DNA from: Polyodon spathula
Lineage: Eukaryota; Chordata; Actinopteri; Acipenseriformes; Polyodontidae
Direction: 5' to 3'
Assembly (NCBI RefSeq): GCF_017654505.1
Contig: NC_054538.1
Span: 59,044,184-59,108,183 of the forward strand
DNA: 64,000 bases
Shown here: one piece after another, positions 32,996 through 44,636 of the stretch
How positions within the stretch are numbered: the stretch's first letter is position 1
Layout of the letters: every line of letters begins with the position of its first letter
Translations under genes and position numbers: made by a program
Notes under the pieces: generated by a model
Database searches by the model: none
Seen by the model: the letters and a program-made list of their open reading frames with translations, nothing else
What the model was told of the DNA's origin: nothing

Positions 32996-35443
32996 GTAAT
33001 AGAAAAATCCCACACACTGCATTATGCAAAATTTCACTTTATTTGTTAAAAAAAATAAATAAATTACAGAAAGGAGCTATGTTTTGGTTGTCGGAGCATA
33101 ATCATCTTGGAAATCTCAACCCATTTTAAAAAGAGAGCACACTTGTCACCAGTTTGCAATCAATCAGTTCAATTAAATAATCTTCAAGCCGATATCAATT
33201 ATTTAAAAGCCATCAAATTTCATTCTATTGAATAGGATTACGCCTGTTAGAGGGCATCTCTAGACCATGAGTCGTAACATTATACGTAGCATGTCATATA
33301 GTACTAAATATAACATATTAGGATGTCACAAAAGCTTAACAATTTAACCAATGCAACACTTCCAGAATGAATCCATTAATATATAAAGAAATCTGTTCAA
33401 TAAATCTAAGTACAGACATTATAAATACTCATTAAATGAAACCCTCCTAAATAGGCAGTTCATTGTACCAAAGTCGTTATGTATCAGATGTCCGCAATAC
33501 AATCAAAATGATACCGGCAAGTTCACATTATTTGTATCAAAAAATTGTTATAGCATCGATCGCAGATCAAAATCCTTGTTAAGACCTTTTGGTTTTAAAA
33601 TTTGTAAGGTGTAGATCCAAACAACTTCTCTCATCTTTACTAATTCATCTACATTTCCTCCTTTTAATTTTTTCAATTCCATAAAATCACAATGTAGAGA
33701 TGTGGCTATGATCGTTAAAGTGGAGTGCTAGAGGCTAATCCCGATAATTTCTACCTATAGAGCTTTTATGTTCACTGATTCTTTTTTTGAGCATGCGTGT
33801 TGTTTTTCCTATATATGCTAAACCACAAGGGCATTGTATCATATAGATAACATTAGTTGAAGTACAGGTAATTATGTATTCAATTGGAAATCCCTTGCCA
33901 AAGGGTGACTAAAAAAATTAGTTTATGGTATTGTACTGAGCACAGTTGCCACATTTTTAGTTACCATTAGGTATTGGGCTTAACAGAGTTTGTGTCTGAA
34001 TTGTGTACCAATTTATCCTGTATAGTTGGGCCTTGTTTAAAAACTACCAAAGGTGGATCTTTGAACTGTGTCATTACAGACAGATTTTTCTTTTTTTTTT
34101 TTTTTTTACTTTTTTGTAGAAATTCACAACATGGTATTAGCTATTAGGGTAACCCCGCATGATGAAGCTTAGTTTCATCTCTGTGGCTTTATCTACAAAT
34201 TCCTCTGTGGTGTGGTTTACGCGTATCAATCTAAAGCCCGCTGCCCACAACCCGACTCAAGCCGTCCCGACTCATCTCATCTCAACTGGCCGCATAGTCT
34301 AGATGAATCGTAGCAGTGTGCATGCCCTTAAAACCAACATTATGCAGATTTCAGTAGGGATGTCTTCAGATTTGAAGATTGAGATGCAGTTTCGTTCAGA
34401 TGTGATCAGTCCGTCTGTGTGCAGCGGTTGCCGACCAAGACTGACTGAGAACGATTAGTCATAAGGGTGTCAACCAATGGTGAAGCAGGCTTAAATGACA
34501 TAGCTTGTTATATAACTTGTCATACAAGATGGAGGAAAATTGACAGCTTTAGTTCCACAGGTAAAAATACATGACATACATTAATTACTCTGAGTGTCCC
34601 GAATTAAAAAATACCAGAGATGTGCACACTTGAATAGGGTTTTAGGTGTTTACTAATCAAAGGCAAATGATCTATTTACCTTTTTATTATCAATTTACTG
34701 GCAGCCTATATTTTCTTACTGTGCTAAAACAGAACTAACCGGTGCATCGATCTCCAATAGGTCACAAATCACAAGCCCCTAGATCCACACACTGAGAAGA
34801 AAATTGTGTGATTTTATTTACCACAGGTAGTAGTAGACAAACTATACAAAAAGTCAAACACTAATTTAATGTTAAAGGTAAACAATCTATATGTTCAAAC
34901 TCCACAAAAATTTTTTTTTTGGTCCTGTGCCTCAGTAAAAACATCCTAATGTATATACATGTTTTTGTACATTTAATATATATATATATATATAGAGTAA
35001 ATCTTTTAAAAGATTATTGCAGAAACAACACAAAGGGTTTTGTTGTGTTTCCCCAAAATAGGTTCTTTCTAGATCAAAAGTCCCCTTGGGATTTGTTTCT
35101 TCCGCCAATGTTCGCTCAGGGTGCTTCCATGGAGAAAAATCTGTTATTTAGTTTTTTCTGTAGTTTTTCAATTTTTGTTCTTTAACATCATCAATGATGT
35201 CGGATAGATGTCACAGTTGGAAATAACATCTTGTTCGCATCCTCAGTATTAAACTCAAAAGTACTGGCACAAGCCAGTTAGTGAGTAAAAGCAAAAGTCT
35301 GAGGGTGCTAGATGACGGAAAACCAATGTCAAAATTAAATGATACACCTGCACTCCCAATAAGAGTAGCTGTAGGTGAGTCAGAAATCACAAAGCAAATT
35401 AGAAGTAATAGAAAAATCTTGCACACTGCATTATGCAAAATCA

Positions 35444-35446
<3 letters not shown>
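32996..35446 (-). mobile_element. Penelope-like element remnant with terminal direct repeats
   Basis: A roughly 35-45 bp sequence (GAAGTAATAGAAAAATC...CACACTGCATTATGCAAAAT) occurs at 32998-33040 and again at 35402-35441 in the same orientation. Between them the minus strand carries the C-terminal reverse transcriptase end, the Cys linker and the GIY-YIG endonuclease of a Penelope-like element (33545-34240). Direct terminal repeats (pLTRs) are typical of this class. The region 34240-35400 is not assigned and could include other insertions. Confidence 0.65.
33545..34240 (-). pseudogene. Penelope-like RT C-terminus, linker and GIY-YIG endonuclease
   Basis: Minus-strand translation with frame changes gives, in order: EMKLSF.MRGYPN (end of the RT thumb region), DPPLVVFKQGPTIQDKLV, a Cys pair CGNC (about 33938-33956) followed by a HPLA-type stretch, then CPCGLAYIGKT (about 33805-33838), RISEHK, H.NDHSH, and REVVWIYTLQILKPKGLN. 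The linker with CX2C and His before a GIY-YIG nuclease (here PCGLAYIG) is specific for Penelope-like elements of the Neptune type. Stops and frameshifts are frequent, and a poly(A/T) run (34091-34107) interrupts the upstream part. It is a dead copy. Confidence 0.78.

Positions 35447-35482
<36 letters not shown>
35446..35482. repeat. (AT)n array
   Basis: About 18 AT dinucleotides directly after the Penelope-type repeat; further imperfect AT sequence continues to 35515. Confidence 0.95.
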
Positions 35483-35486
<4 letters not shown>

Positions 35487-35515
35487 TATAGATATTATAT
35501 ATGGTATATATTATA

Positions 35516-37383
35516 TAAATGCAAAGTCTTTTACAAGATGCAAAAATCGAAAATGTTCTGTTTGGAATAAAACCAGAGAAACTGTAGACAAGGATTCGAG
35601 GTGGCAGTTACCTACAAGTTTGGTAGAACTGCCTCTGCTCCTCCTGTATTGTTGTTATAGCATCTGCTTAATTTATGGGGGGTTTTCATCTAGAGCTGCT
35701 AGTTTGACAGCAGCACATTAAGGTATCTGTTATTAACAAGCTTTCCTGCAAAATTTTACATGAACTGAGAGACAGACTTGAATCCCCTGAGAAACACCGA
35801 CTGTAATAATAAAAAAAAAATCCTCAACACATATCATTAAACCTGTCCTTGAGTTTTGCTTTCTCTTTGGGTCACATGGGAAGGCACTGAATGATGATTT
35901 CCTTCATTCACAGAGAGGGGAGAGTCAAGGTGGGTGCAAAATGTGGTCAATCCTCCTTTGCTGTGCTATGCCCTGGGTTAGGGTTAAATTACTTCTATGT
36001 CAATACTATTCACAGCTTCCAACAGATGTGCCTTCTCTGTGACACTTTGTGATGTATGGACTCTGATACATCAGACAAGCTTAGGAACAGCTTTTTCACA
36101 TGGGACTTGCATAGACATCAGAGATTAATATCCCTGGTTTCTTTTTTTCCAGTATGCAGTAAAAATCCATGGGTGACAAACATGGCCACATTTTGATTGA
36201 AAGAAATTGTATATACTGTTGTGTAATGTATCATTACACAATAATCCTGGATAATACTGTGAATGATAATCAAATATATTTGTACAGAGTTTTGTTTTGC
36301 ATTTGGTATGCCTGCCACATAAAAAGTATACTTTGCTGCTCTTGACAGGACATGGCACATTATTAATGGTAACATCTGGTTGGAAAATTTACTTTTATTC
36401 TTATGTACAGTCCATATTCTCCCTTTGTTTCCAGTGCAGCTGGGACCGAGGGAAGAGAAATAGTGGGCCCAGTGCAATAGAAGCAAGTAATATAAACATG
36501 ACTGCAATGTGTTGGTTATGCATATTTCACAGGAGCTGGAAGTGAATCATTTGAATTCATACAGTGGCTGAGGTTCCATGGCATGCTAGGCCAAAGTCCT
36601 GCTCCTTGAACACAACCATAAAAGAGCAGTTTGAAACAAGTATAAGAGCCTTATTGGGAAAGACAGAAGAGGATGAACCCCCTCTTGAAAATATGAATAG
36701 ACAACTATTTCTTCAGAAAGACAGTCAGTTCTAAAGAAGAGGCACCCCTAGCATCCCTTGTGTTTGTCCTCGAACACCAACGGGGGAATGGCATAACTTT
36801 AGTAGAAATAATATGAAGTCTGTAAAATTGCCAGATTACTTCATAAAAATGTTTTATTAGCCCTGACATTTTTATGATGTTTACAAGGTTGAGAGAAGAT
36901 ATTTCCGACACGGTGGTACTTAGGTATTCTGATGAGTCACTGTGCATGCTGGTACAGTGCTACAGTAACTAGCCTTTAGTTTTATGAATTGAGGAAATAT
37001 TGCAATTATTTATTTATTATTTTAGCCAGTAGGGAATTTTATCAAAATGGACCAACACAGATCTAATACACTGTTTAAAAGTTTGTGAAATGAAGAAAAG
37101 GGTCCATTAGCTATAGCCTACTTTACACTTCATTCCCATTTATAGCCTGTTCAGCCACATTATTTGCTTGGTAAACTGACATCAGATAGATGTGAATCTT
37201 GCTGGGAATTAAACACAGCTTTTGCTTATACAGTACTTGATTTTAATGCTTGTGCTGCCTTACAGTAATGAAATGTATTGAAAACAAATAGAACAATATT
37301 TGTTTACAAGGATTTACATAAAAAAAATATATATTTCTGCTAATTATTGCATTTATTTATTTGCTATGATTAATATATCCATT
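35516..37383. other. Unassigned DNA
   Basis: No gene recognised; open frames at 36118-36507 (minus) and 36297-36545 (plus) overlap and have no domain. Confidence 0.5.
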
Positions 37384-37402
37384 GATTATGGTATATATAT
37401 AA

Positions 37403-37458
<56 letters not shown>

Positions 37459-37475
37459 TATATATATATTATATT
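37384..37475. repeat. (AT)n array
   Basis: AT array with short interruptions; about 30 pure units in its centre. Confidence 0.95.
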
Positions 37476-38750
37476 AATTGTATGGATACATTTAACAAAC
37501 ATTTTAACTCAACAACAATGTACATGGAACATAGCTTTAAATATTATCATTCTTGGGTGCCAGGTAGTATAATGGATAATGCATCATTTGGCTATCTTAT
37601 GCTTCAGTGAAAAGCAAACAACCACACATTTGTGTCTAAATCAGCGCTTTAAATAAAGGCCAAAAATGCTTAAAAATCAACCCACTATTAAAAAATGTTT
37701 ACAGTTCCACATTATCCTTCAAAAACTGCATCTGTTGGCTTTTGGGCGATATAAAATAGTTTCTTATAAAGGAATGGCCCTTCTTTGTTTTAGAAGTGCC
37801 TGAGAGACAGTATAACAGCTAAACCAGCTGTGTTTAGAATGGCCTTCAGTCAGGGTCAGTGCAGCATAAGCCTGAAGGCAAAATAAAGAGCAAATTCAGT
37901 GCAGGTTTGCCAGGGGAGTTTGTGCAGACTCGTCTTTCATTCAGGGCTTTGGCAGGGCAATGAAATGCCTTGGAGAGATGCAATTCCAGTTCCAGCTTTG
38001 CAGCAGTGCCTGCCAAATGCTCCCATATAACTTCAGATTGTCATTGTTACCTCTGTTCGTAAATGTGTTTGTTAATAATTGATATAATTTCAACACTTAA
38101 TTGGGAATTCCTGCAAAGATCATTCAGGACAGCATGTAATCTGTATCTGTGGGAGCAGTGTGGTTCTGTTTCTGTTATGTAACTTGTGAATTAATTGACA
38201 TTGATCATGAGTCATGACTTTTTCACAGACTGCATTTGATATTCTGCATTGTTTTGAGAGGGTTTTGGTGTAATATATGGTGTAAAAGTGTTAATATAAA
38301 GCATGGCTATTGTAAGTGATGCAATCTAAATTAATATTCTATTAAAACAATCTGTAGCAGTATTGTCCCTCAGTCAAACATACCATTATCCACATCAAAT
38401 ATGTATTACCCAATGCCAGTGCAATATAAAATATGTGAAATTCAAGTACAGAAAATCCTGGATTGTTGTTTTAAAGGATGAATAACTGTTCCTTTTCCAA
38501 CCCCCAGGTGAAAAATGAGCTCCTATTGTTTTATATGCATAAGAACGTATCCTTTATTCATTCGTGACTCCTGGCAGCTTAAGCACCTTGTACTTCAATC
38601 ATCCAATAGAAAATATAAAACACACAATTCAGCATACTAACAATGTAAAACATTACAGAAAAAATTAACACAATACCAGGGTTAAAACCTGAATATACCA
38701 CATTCCTAGTGGTTCGAATATGGGAGCATCTTTCAAGATATAACACACGT
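37476..38750. other. Unassigned DNA
   Basis: No gene recognised. GGTAGTATAATGGATAATGC near 37562 looks faintly like a tRNA A-box region, but no B box follows. Confidence 0.5.
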
Positions 38751-38835
38751 ATAATATATATATATATATATAATATACCTATATAATAATATATATCATA
38801 TATAATATTATATATAAGATATATATATATATATT
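38751..38835. repeat. Imperfect (AT)n array
   Basis: AT-dinucleotide blocks broken by CCTATATAA and ATCATAT variants. Confidence 0.9.
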
Positions 38836-39987
38836 ACCCTCCTATGTACCATGTCTCTGACAGGGCTGTTATTCTCAGTCCAGAGCAGAACAGTGGCCAG
38901 CACAAGCCCTTTGGGTTTTCCCAAAATGTTCTGTCAGATAACATGTGCTGTACATTTTGACACATGCAAAAATGTCTTGAACAATGGCGCTCCTTTATTA
39001 AGAGCTCTTCAGGTGGCAACACTATATAAAGCTTATAGAGGATGTGAGGGTAGTATTACAAAAGGCTTTTTGGTGGTTCAGGAGTACTGTTTTCTGTCTA
39101 AATAAACACAACCGTATTAGTGATTGCTAGATGAAAAAATGCTACGGTCAAAAGACAGGTTGTTATTTTAGGTTATGACATAAAAGGTAATTACAGAGCT
39201 GAGAATGAGCAAACCTTATTTAGTGCTTTTTAATACATACCAAAACAAATGACAGGGCTTGTAATTTCATGTCTACCATTGATCCCCGATTATGTATTAG
39301 CATAAAATTAGCTTTTCTCCAGGCACTTGGTATTTCTCCAGTTTCAGAATACAACTTAATAATAGTTACAGGGATTTTGTCAGGATGCCTGTTGTCAGTC
39401 CAAGTGCTTTTGTATCTAGAATTGTATAAATCAGCAGTTTAGGAGCTGAAATTGGAGAGAGTTCATCTTGTTAAGATTTTCCAAGATTTCCTAGATACAG
39501 GGAGAATAAGTAACGTGATAGGCATCCAGTCATAAGGATTACAGCTCCATTTGTGTTCTAATTTCCTGATGGTCCACTTATCATATAAGCTTCTTCAGAT
39601 GTATTACAGACAAAGTTATTTTACGTTTCAACAGAAACTGTCAAATAGCAGAAATATATGCATATAATGAATGGCTGTCGTGCCAACACAGGAACACCTC
39701 CCTCTAGTGCTAATAACAATAGCAGTTTAATGGGTATTCATTTTTTATTTCATGCATGAATGACTTGATAGAATGCTGACATTAAACTGTTAAACTGCCT
39801 TTCTGTTTAGCATTTTTAAAATGTTGAAATGTTCTGTTACCTTTATCAACTAAAGAACTATCTTAATATAAAGAAAAGCTTACAAACCAAGTTGGCAAAC
39901 ATTTTGTCTGATGTCTGCCACTATGTTGTTAATATTTTTCAATATTTAGATCAGCTACTGTTTTGTAAACACATATTTATCTCAAAT
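38836..39987. other. Unassigned DNA
   Basis: No gene recognised. Confidence 0.5.
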
Positions 39988-39992
39988 TATAT

Positions 39993-40464
39993 TGTGACCA
40001 GGATGGCTTTGGTGATGACGTCAGGCCAGGAAATGAATGCACAACACACAAGCAAACTGCGGGTGAAACTGAGACTCAAAACAAACTGGCGCGTTAGTCA
40101 AAGTAAATAGACAAACAAAACACTCATCCAAACAAGGACAGTGCTGAGGTGATTTCGCAACAGTAGCAATTGTTCTTTCTCTTTTTTTATTGTATCGCCT
40201 CTCGCTCTCCCGTTCACCACTCACTGAACACCCAACCCCGACTGAATGAAACACTGCATCTTTTATGCAGCTTTACCAAGGCTCGATTGCTAATCAGTCA
40301 TTCAATTGGAATCTCAGTACATGTGCAACAAATATGCATTTTAACAACACTTGTGCTACATAGCCCCACATTATATCCTATGCACAAATAAATACACCAA
40401 CATTAACACACCACATACAAAATAACACACAAAAATGCGCACAGGGGCGGGGCACCCCGCCACA
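39993..40464 (-). mobile_element. Solo LTR related to element A
   Basis: On the minus strand it begins TGTGGCGGGGTGCCCCGCCC and ends CTGGTCACA. Blocks shared with the LTR of A are GCCCGCCCCTGTG-like sequence, GTTAATGTTGGTGTAT and GGTTGGGTGTTCAGTGAGTG. A TATA-like GCATAAAAGATG is present. The flanks TATAT (39988-39992) and TATAC (40465-40469) are a 5-bp duplication with one difference. The interior was lost by recombination. It has the full-length U3 that element B lacks. Confidence 0.8.
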
Positions 40465-40469
40465 TATAC

Positions 40470-41182
40470 TGTATATATATATATAGTCAACAGAATGTAC
40501 ATGTGACCTCTGTCATTACAGTCAGACGCAGCAATGGGCAGGTTCTTTGTTTCTACACTTAACCCTTTAAGGACCGGGATTATGTTAGCACATCACACTG
40601 AAGTGTGCTTCTAGGAGTTATTCTAGAGAGATGGTTATTTATTATTATTATTTATTTATTTTTAAATATAGAAATTAGTAGGTTCATGTTGCTGCGGGGC
40701 CATGAACAGAATAAAATGTTACTGTTATTAAGCACTGGTAATAATCTGAAGCAGTGGTATTTCAAAATAACAAAAGCATGTTTTTACTTTAGTGAAGTAG
40801 GCTAGAATCTTCTTTTTAATTAAAAACTTGTTCTTTATTAAAATGTATTTTCAGCTTTCATATTGAGGCTTGTTGTGTAGGTGATGACTCATTCAATCAA
40901 ACCAAGTAGGAATTTGCTTGCATCGTTAAAGACGCTTTTCAAGTCAAGTAAGCTTATTTGTATATCAAAGATGACAATAGTAGCAGTCCTTTTGCAGCCA
41001 GTGTCATCTTATTTTAAAGGCACATATCTGAAATTGTAAGGGAATTAAAGTATTGGTGCAAAACTTGCCCCAATATTTAAAGTAAAAAATAATTATTTTA
41101 AAACTAGCAAGAAATGACTTGCAGCAGTTATGTTATTGTTTTAAGTTATTTATTGTGGGCAAACTTTGTCCTTTAACTCAGT
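40470..41182. other. Unassigned DNA
   Basis: No gene recognised. TTAACCCTTTAAGGACC at 40559-40575 looks like a piggyBac-type terminus but has no partner. Confidence 0.5.
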
Positions 41183-41187
41183 GGACC

Positions 41188-41596
41188 TGTGGCAGGCTGG
41201 CGAGTGGATAGAGGCCCAGAGACAGACTGCAGTTCAAAAAAATAACTATTTTATTATAAATAAACACAAAATGAAAGGGCACAAGGGCCAAAACAAAACA
41301 ATTTAAACACAAAAAGAAAGACAAAAAGCAAAATTTACAAAAATAACAGTTTCCAGGCTGGGCAATGCCTTCACTGGATTCAAGTTTTCCAAACAACCAA
41401 AAAAAACCAACCTGCTTCCTCAGCTCCCTCTCTCCAAATGAGAAGCAGAGGCCTCCTTTTATATCAGGTGGCTGGGCGCTGATTGATCGTTAATCAACTA
41501 ATCAACCCCAGCCACCTGAACATAATAAACCCAGGCAGGTAGGGGAAGTTAACCCCGTCCCTGCCAATTTAAAGGGCAGAGCTTTGCTCTGCCACA
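41188..41596 (-). repeat. 3' LTR of element C (left-hand copy)
   Basis: 409 bp. It matches 43657-44064 closely except for a 2-bp length change in an A run near 41312 and several changes in the U3 part near 41515-41575. Confidence 0.88.
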
Positions 41597-41792
41597 CACC
41601 TCCCCCCATGTACAACGTACACCGGCCGCAATCGGCCAACTCCCCCCTTCCCCCCACCCTCCCCATCCCCCCAAGAGTCCAATTATGTCCCTTGGGTGGG
41701 CTGTCATGGTGGGTGGTGGTGGGCGGGGTTGATGTCGGAGCCCCCAAGCCTTCTTTGGTTGAGGGGGCCCCGAATGTCCAAGGTAGCATGGC

Positions 41793-41995
41793 GACGGCGG
41801 CCCGGCTCCCTCTGGTGGCGGAGGCGGCGGCCCGGCTCCCTCTGGTGGCGGAGGCGGCGGCGGCCCGGCTCCCTCTGGTGGCGGAGGCGGCGGCCCGGCT
41901 CCCTCTGGTGGCGGAGGCGGCGGCCCGGCTCCCTCTGGTGGCGGAGGCGGCGGCCCGGCTCCCTCTGGTGGCGGAGGCGGCGGCCCGGCTCCTCT
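41793..41995 (-). repeat. 30-bp coding minisatellite, about 7 units
   Basis: Units of GGCGGCCCGGCTCCCTCTGG-TGGCGGAGGC (plus strand), one with an extra GGC. The minus strand reads REPGRRLRHQ. Confidence 0.9.
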
Positions 41996-43015
41996 CTGGC
42001 TCTGGGAGGCGGCGGCGGCTCCTCCTCCCTCTCTGGCTCTGGGAGGGACGGCGGCTCCTCCTCCCTCTCTGGCTCTGGGAGCGACGGCGGCTCCTCACCC
42101 CTCTCTGGCTCTGGGAGCGACGGCGGCTCCTCACCCCTCTCTGGCTCTGGGAGCGACGGCGGCTCCTCACCCCTCTCTGGCTCTGGGAGCGACGGCGGCT
42201 CCTCACCCCTCTCTGGCTCTGGGAGCGACGGCGGCTCCTCACCCCTCTCTCTCTGGCTCTGGGAGCGACGGCAGCTCCTCACCCCTCTCTGGCTCTGGGA
42301 GCGACGGCGGCTCCTCACCCCTCTCTGGCTCTGGGAGCGACGGCGGCTCCTCACCCCTCTCTGGCTCTGGGGAGCGACGGCGGCTCCTCACCCCTCTCTG
42401 GCTCTGGGAGCGACGGCGGCTCCTCACCCCTCTCTGGCTCTGGGAGCGACGGCGGCTCCTCACCCCTCTCTGGCTCTGGGAGCGACGGCGGCTCCTCACC
42501 CCTCTCTGGCTCTGGGAGCGACGGCGGCTCCTCACCCCTCTCTGGCTCTGGGACGACGGCGGCTCCTCACCCCTCTCTGGCTCTGGGAGCGACGGCGGCT
42601 CCTCACCCCTCTCTGGCTCTGGGAGCGACGGCGGCTCCTCACCCCTCTCTGGCTCTGGGAGCGACGGCGGCTCCTCACCCCTCTCTGGCTCTGGGAGCGA
42701 CGGCGGCTCCTCACCCCTCTCTGGCTCTGGGAGCGACGGCGGCTCCTCACCCCTCTCTGGCTCTGGGGACGACGGCGGCTCCTCACCCCTCTCTGGCTCT
42801 GGGAGCGACGGCGGCTCCTCACCCCTCTCTGGCTCTGGGAGCGACGGCGGCTCCTCACCCCTCTCTGGCTCTGGGAGCGACGGCAGCTCCTCACCCCTCT
42901 CTGGCTCTGGGAGCGACGGCAGCCCCTCACCCCTCTCTGGCTCTGGGAAGGCGGCTCACCCCTCTCTGGCTCCCGGGAAGGCGGCTCACCCCTCTCTGGC
43001 TCTCGGGAAGGTGGC
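41996..43015 (-). repeat. 36-bp coding minisatellite, about 26 units plus 3 short units
   Basis: Units contain CTCTGGCTCTGGGAGCGACG then GCGGCTCCTCACCC; 26-27 cores were counted to about 42950, then three shorter units with AAGGCGGCTCACCC. Units with one missing or extra base (near 42245, 42370, 42552, 42765) explain the frameshifts. Arg-rich and Glu/Pro-rich frames coexist. Confidence 0.92.
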
Positions 43016-43656
43016 TCACATCTCTTTATTGGAGTGACCGGTGGATCTCCCATGTCTACCGCCAGGTAATTAACCACCATGAGGGCAACCTCTGGGAAGG
43101 AGGCCGGGTGGTGCTGTTCCTCCCACTGTTCCCACCTCTCCCCATCTCGACGCCACAGCGTGTTGATAACTATGGGGAGATCGTGGACGAGGTCTGCCTC
43201 AGGGTGCATCAACCAGTCCCAGATCTCCTGGGACGGTGGTGAAGGTGGTGGTGCTGGAGGTAGTGGGGTGGCCCCTGATGCCCGGGGTGAACACTGCACC
43301 TCTTCCTGGGCCTGGTTGTAGGGGCATCCTGCCCAGTTGTGGCCGTCCTCCTCACACCGGCCACACCAGTTTGCCGGTGGCACGTCTGGGCAGGACCGCC
43401 AACGATGGTCCTCCTTCCCACACCAGGAACACCAGGGGAAGAGGCTGGCCGGGTCCTCCAGCGGTGGCTGCAGCAGCTTACATTTCTTCAGCTGCTGCTG
43501 CTTTTCCTGCCTTTGCCGCTGTCTGCTCTTTCCCATTTTTTTTTTTTTCAAAAAAAAAAAAAAAAAAAAAAAAAAAATTATCCCAAAAATTCCACAAAAC
43601 AAAACAAAAATACTGCTCTGAGCCTCTAGGTGGCGCTATCCCACTCTGACACCAAA

Positions 43657-44064
43657 TGTGGCAGGCTGGCGAGTGGATAGAGGCCCAGAGACAGACTGCA
43701 GTTCAAAAAAATAACTATTTTATTATAAATAAACACAAAATGAAAGGGCACAAGGGCCAAAACAAAACAATTTAAACACAAAGAAAGACAAAAAGCAAAA
43801 TTTACAAAAATAACAGTTTCCAGGCTGGGCAATGCCTTCACTGGATTCAAGTTTTCCAAACAACCAAAAAAAACCAACCTGCTTCCTCAGCTCCCTCTCT
43901 CCAAATGAGAAGCAGAGGCCTCCTTTTATATCAGGTGGCTGGGCGCTGATTGATCGTTAATCAACTAATCAACCCCACCCAGCCACCTAACATTTAAACC
44001 CAAATCAGGTAGGGTAAGTTACCCCACCCTGCCAATAAAAAGGGCAGAGCTTTGCTCTGCCACA
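43657..44064 (-). repeat. 5' LTR of element C (right-hand copy)
   Basis: 408 bp. On the minus strand AATAAAATAG and nearby A-rich sequence supply polyadenylation signals, and TATAAAAGGAGG (near 43925) is a TATA box. Confidence 0.88.
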
Positions 44065-44069
44065 GGACC

Positions 44070-44559
44070 ATATTTAAAGCTTCGACAGACTGTCTGTCTT
44101 AAAGAATAAACCCTTATTAATGGTGACATTACCCATTTTTTTTTTTAAAAAAAGAAAAAAACAACTCTTGACTGGTCCTTCCTGCAATTAAGTTCATACT
44201 GCTGAAATTATTTTATTCAGCAGAATTAAGTCAGTTTTTTGTATAGTAAACCAGTGCTTCTGACATGGCAAGTGCTTACCTGCAAAACAACAGTGTTGTA
44301 ATTGCTTTTCTTTGATTGTTTAACATATTCCTTTAATAAACTACATGTGGGTATTCTAGGTGTTGCGCTGTGCAGGGATGCCAATGGTAGCGGTTGTGAC
44401 ATTTGGTGCTATTTGCATGCTTTTGTAATGAATGCATGCTCAGTAAGTACATATTGAACCTTTTATGCAGAAACACCTGCCCAATTTTGTAGGTTTGCAA
44501 TTACTAAAACTGTAACTTTACAACAGTGAGGTTTATTTGGTTTCTTAGAGCTTCTTAAA

Positions 44560-44596
<37 letters not shown>

Positions 44597-44598
44597 TA

Positions 44599-44636
<38 letters not shown>

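Larger units (their letters stand above)
41600..43536 (-). pseudogene. Two-knuckle, repeat-rich gag-like protein of element C (frameshifted in repeats)
   Basis: The start is the ATG at 43536-43534 (MGKSRQRQRQ...), directly after a long A-run leader. Two canonical CX2CX4HX4C zinc knuckles follow within about 70 residues: CSWCGKEDHRWRSC and CGRCEEDGHNWAGC. A Pro-rich hinge leads into a Trp/Glu-rich segment (IWDWLMHPEADLV, WEQWEEQHHPASFPEVALM), perhaps the only globular part, then EPPSREPERG repeats. The likely original frame of the array reads EPERGEEPPSLP; single-base slips repeatedly shift it to QSQRGVRSRRRS. The end near 41600 is uncertain. Nucleic-acid binding is inferred from the knuckles; no capsid or enzyme domain was recognised. 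Confidence 0.68.
41188..44064 (-). mobile_element. Element C: non-autonomous LTR element with two-knuckle repeat protein
   Basis: Flanked by the perfect duplication GGACC (41183-41187, 44065-44069). LTRs at 41188-41596 and 43657-44064 have perfect 8-bp inverted ends TGTGGCAG/CTGCCACA. On the minus strand the primer-site motif (43638-43654) follows the 5' LTR (the right-hand one), and a purine run GGGGGGAGG precedes the 3' LTR. The interior encodes a zinc-knuckle protein followed by 36-bp and 30-bp coding repeats, with no pol domain. The LTR sequence is unlike A and B, yet the plan is the same. LTR differences cluster in U3 (41515-41575 against 43975-44040). Confidence 0.88.

Noticed and set aside
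34236..34445. Two CGCTGC(C/A)CACA motifs as inverted ends of a MITE
   Set aside because: Similarity stops after about 12 bp and no target duplication is visible.
40559..40580. TTAACCCTTTAAGGACC as a piggyBac end
   Set aside because: No inverted partner with TTAA was found nearby.
41584..43242. Plus-strand open frame (552 codons) inside element C
   Set aside because: Same repeat-period artefact. LTR orientation, primer-site motif and zinc knuckles all place the gene on the minus strand.
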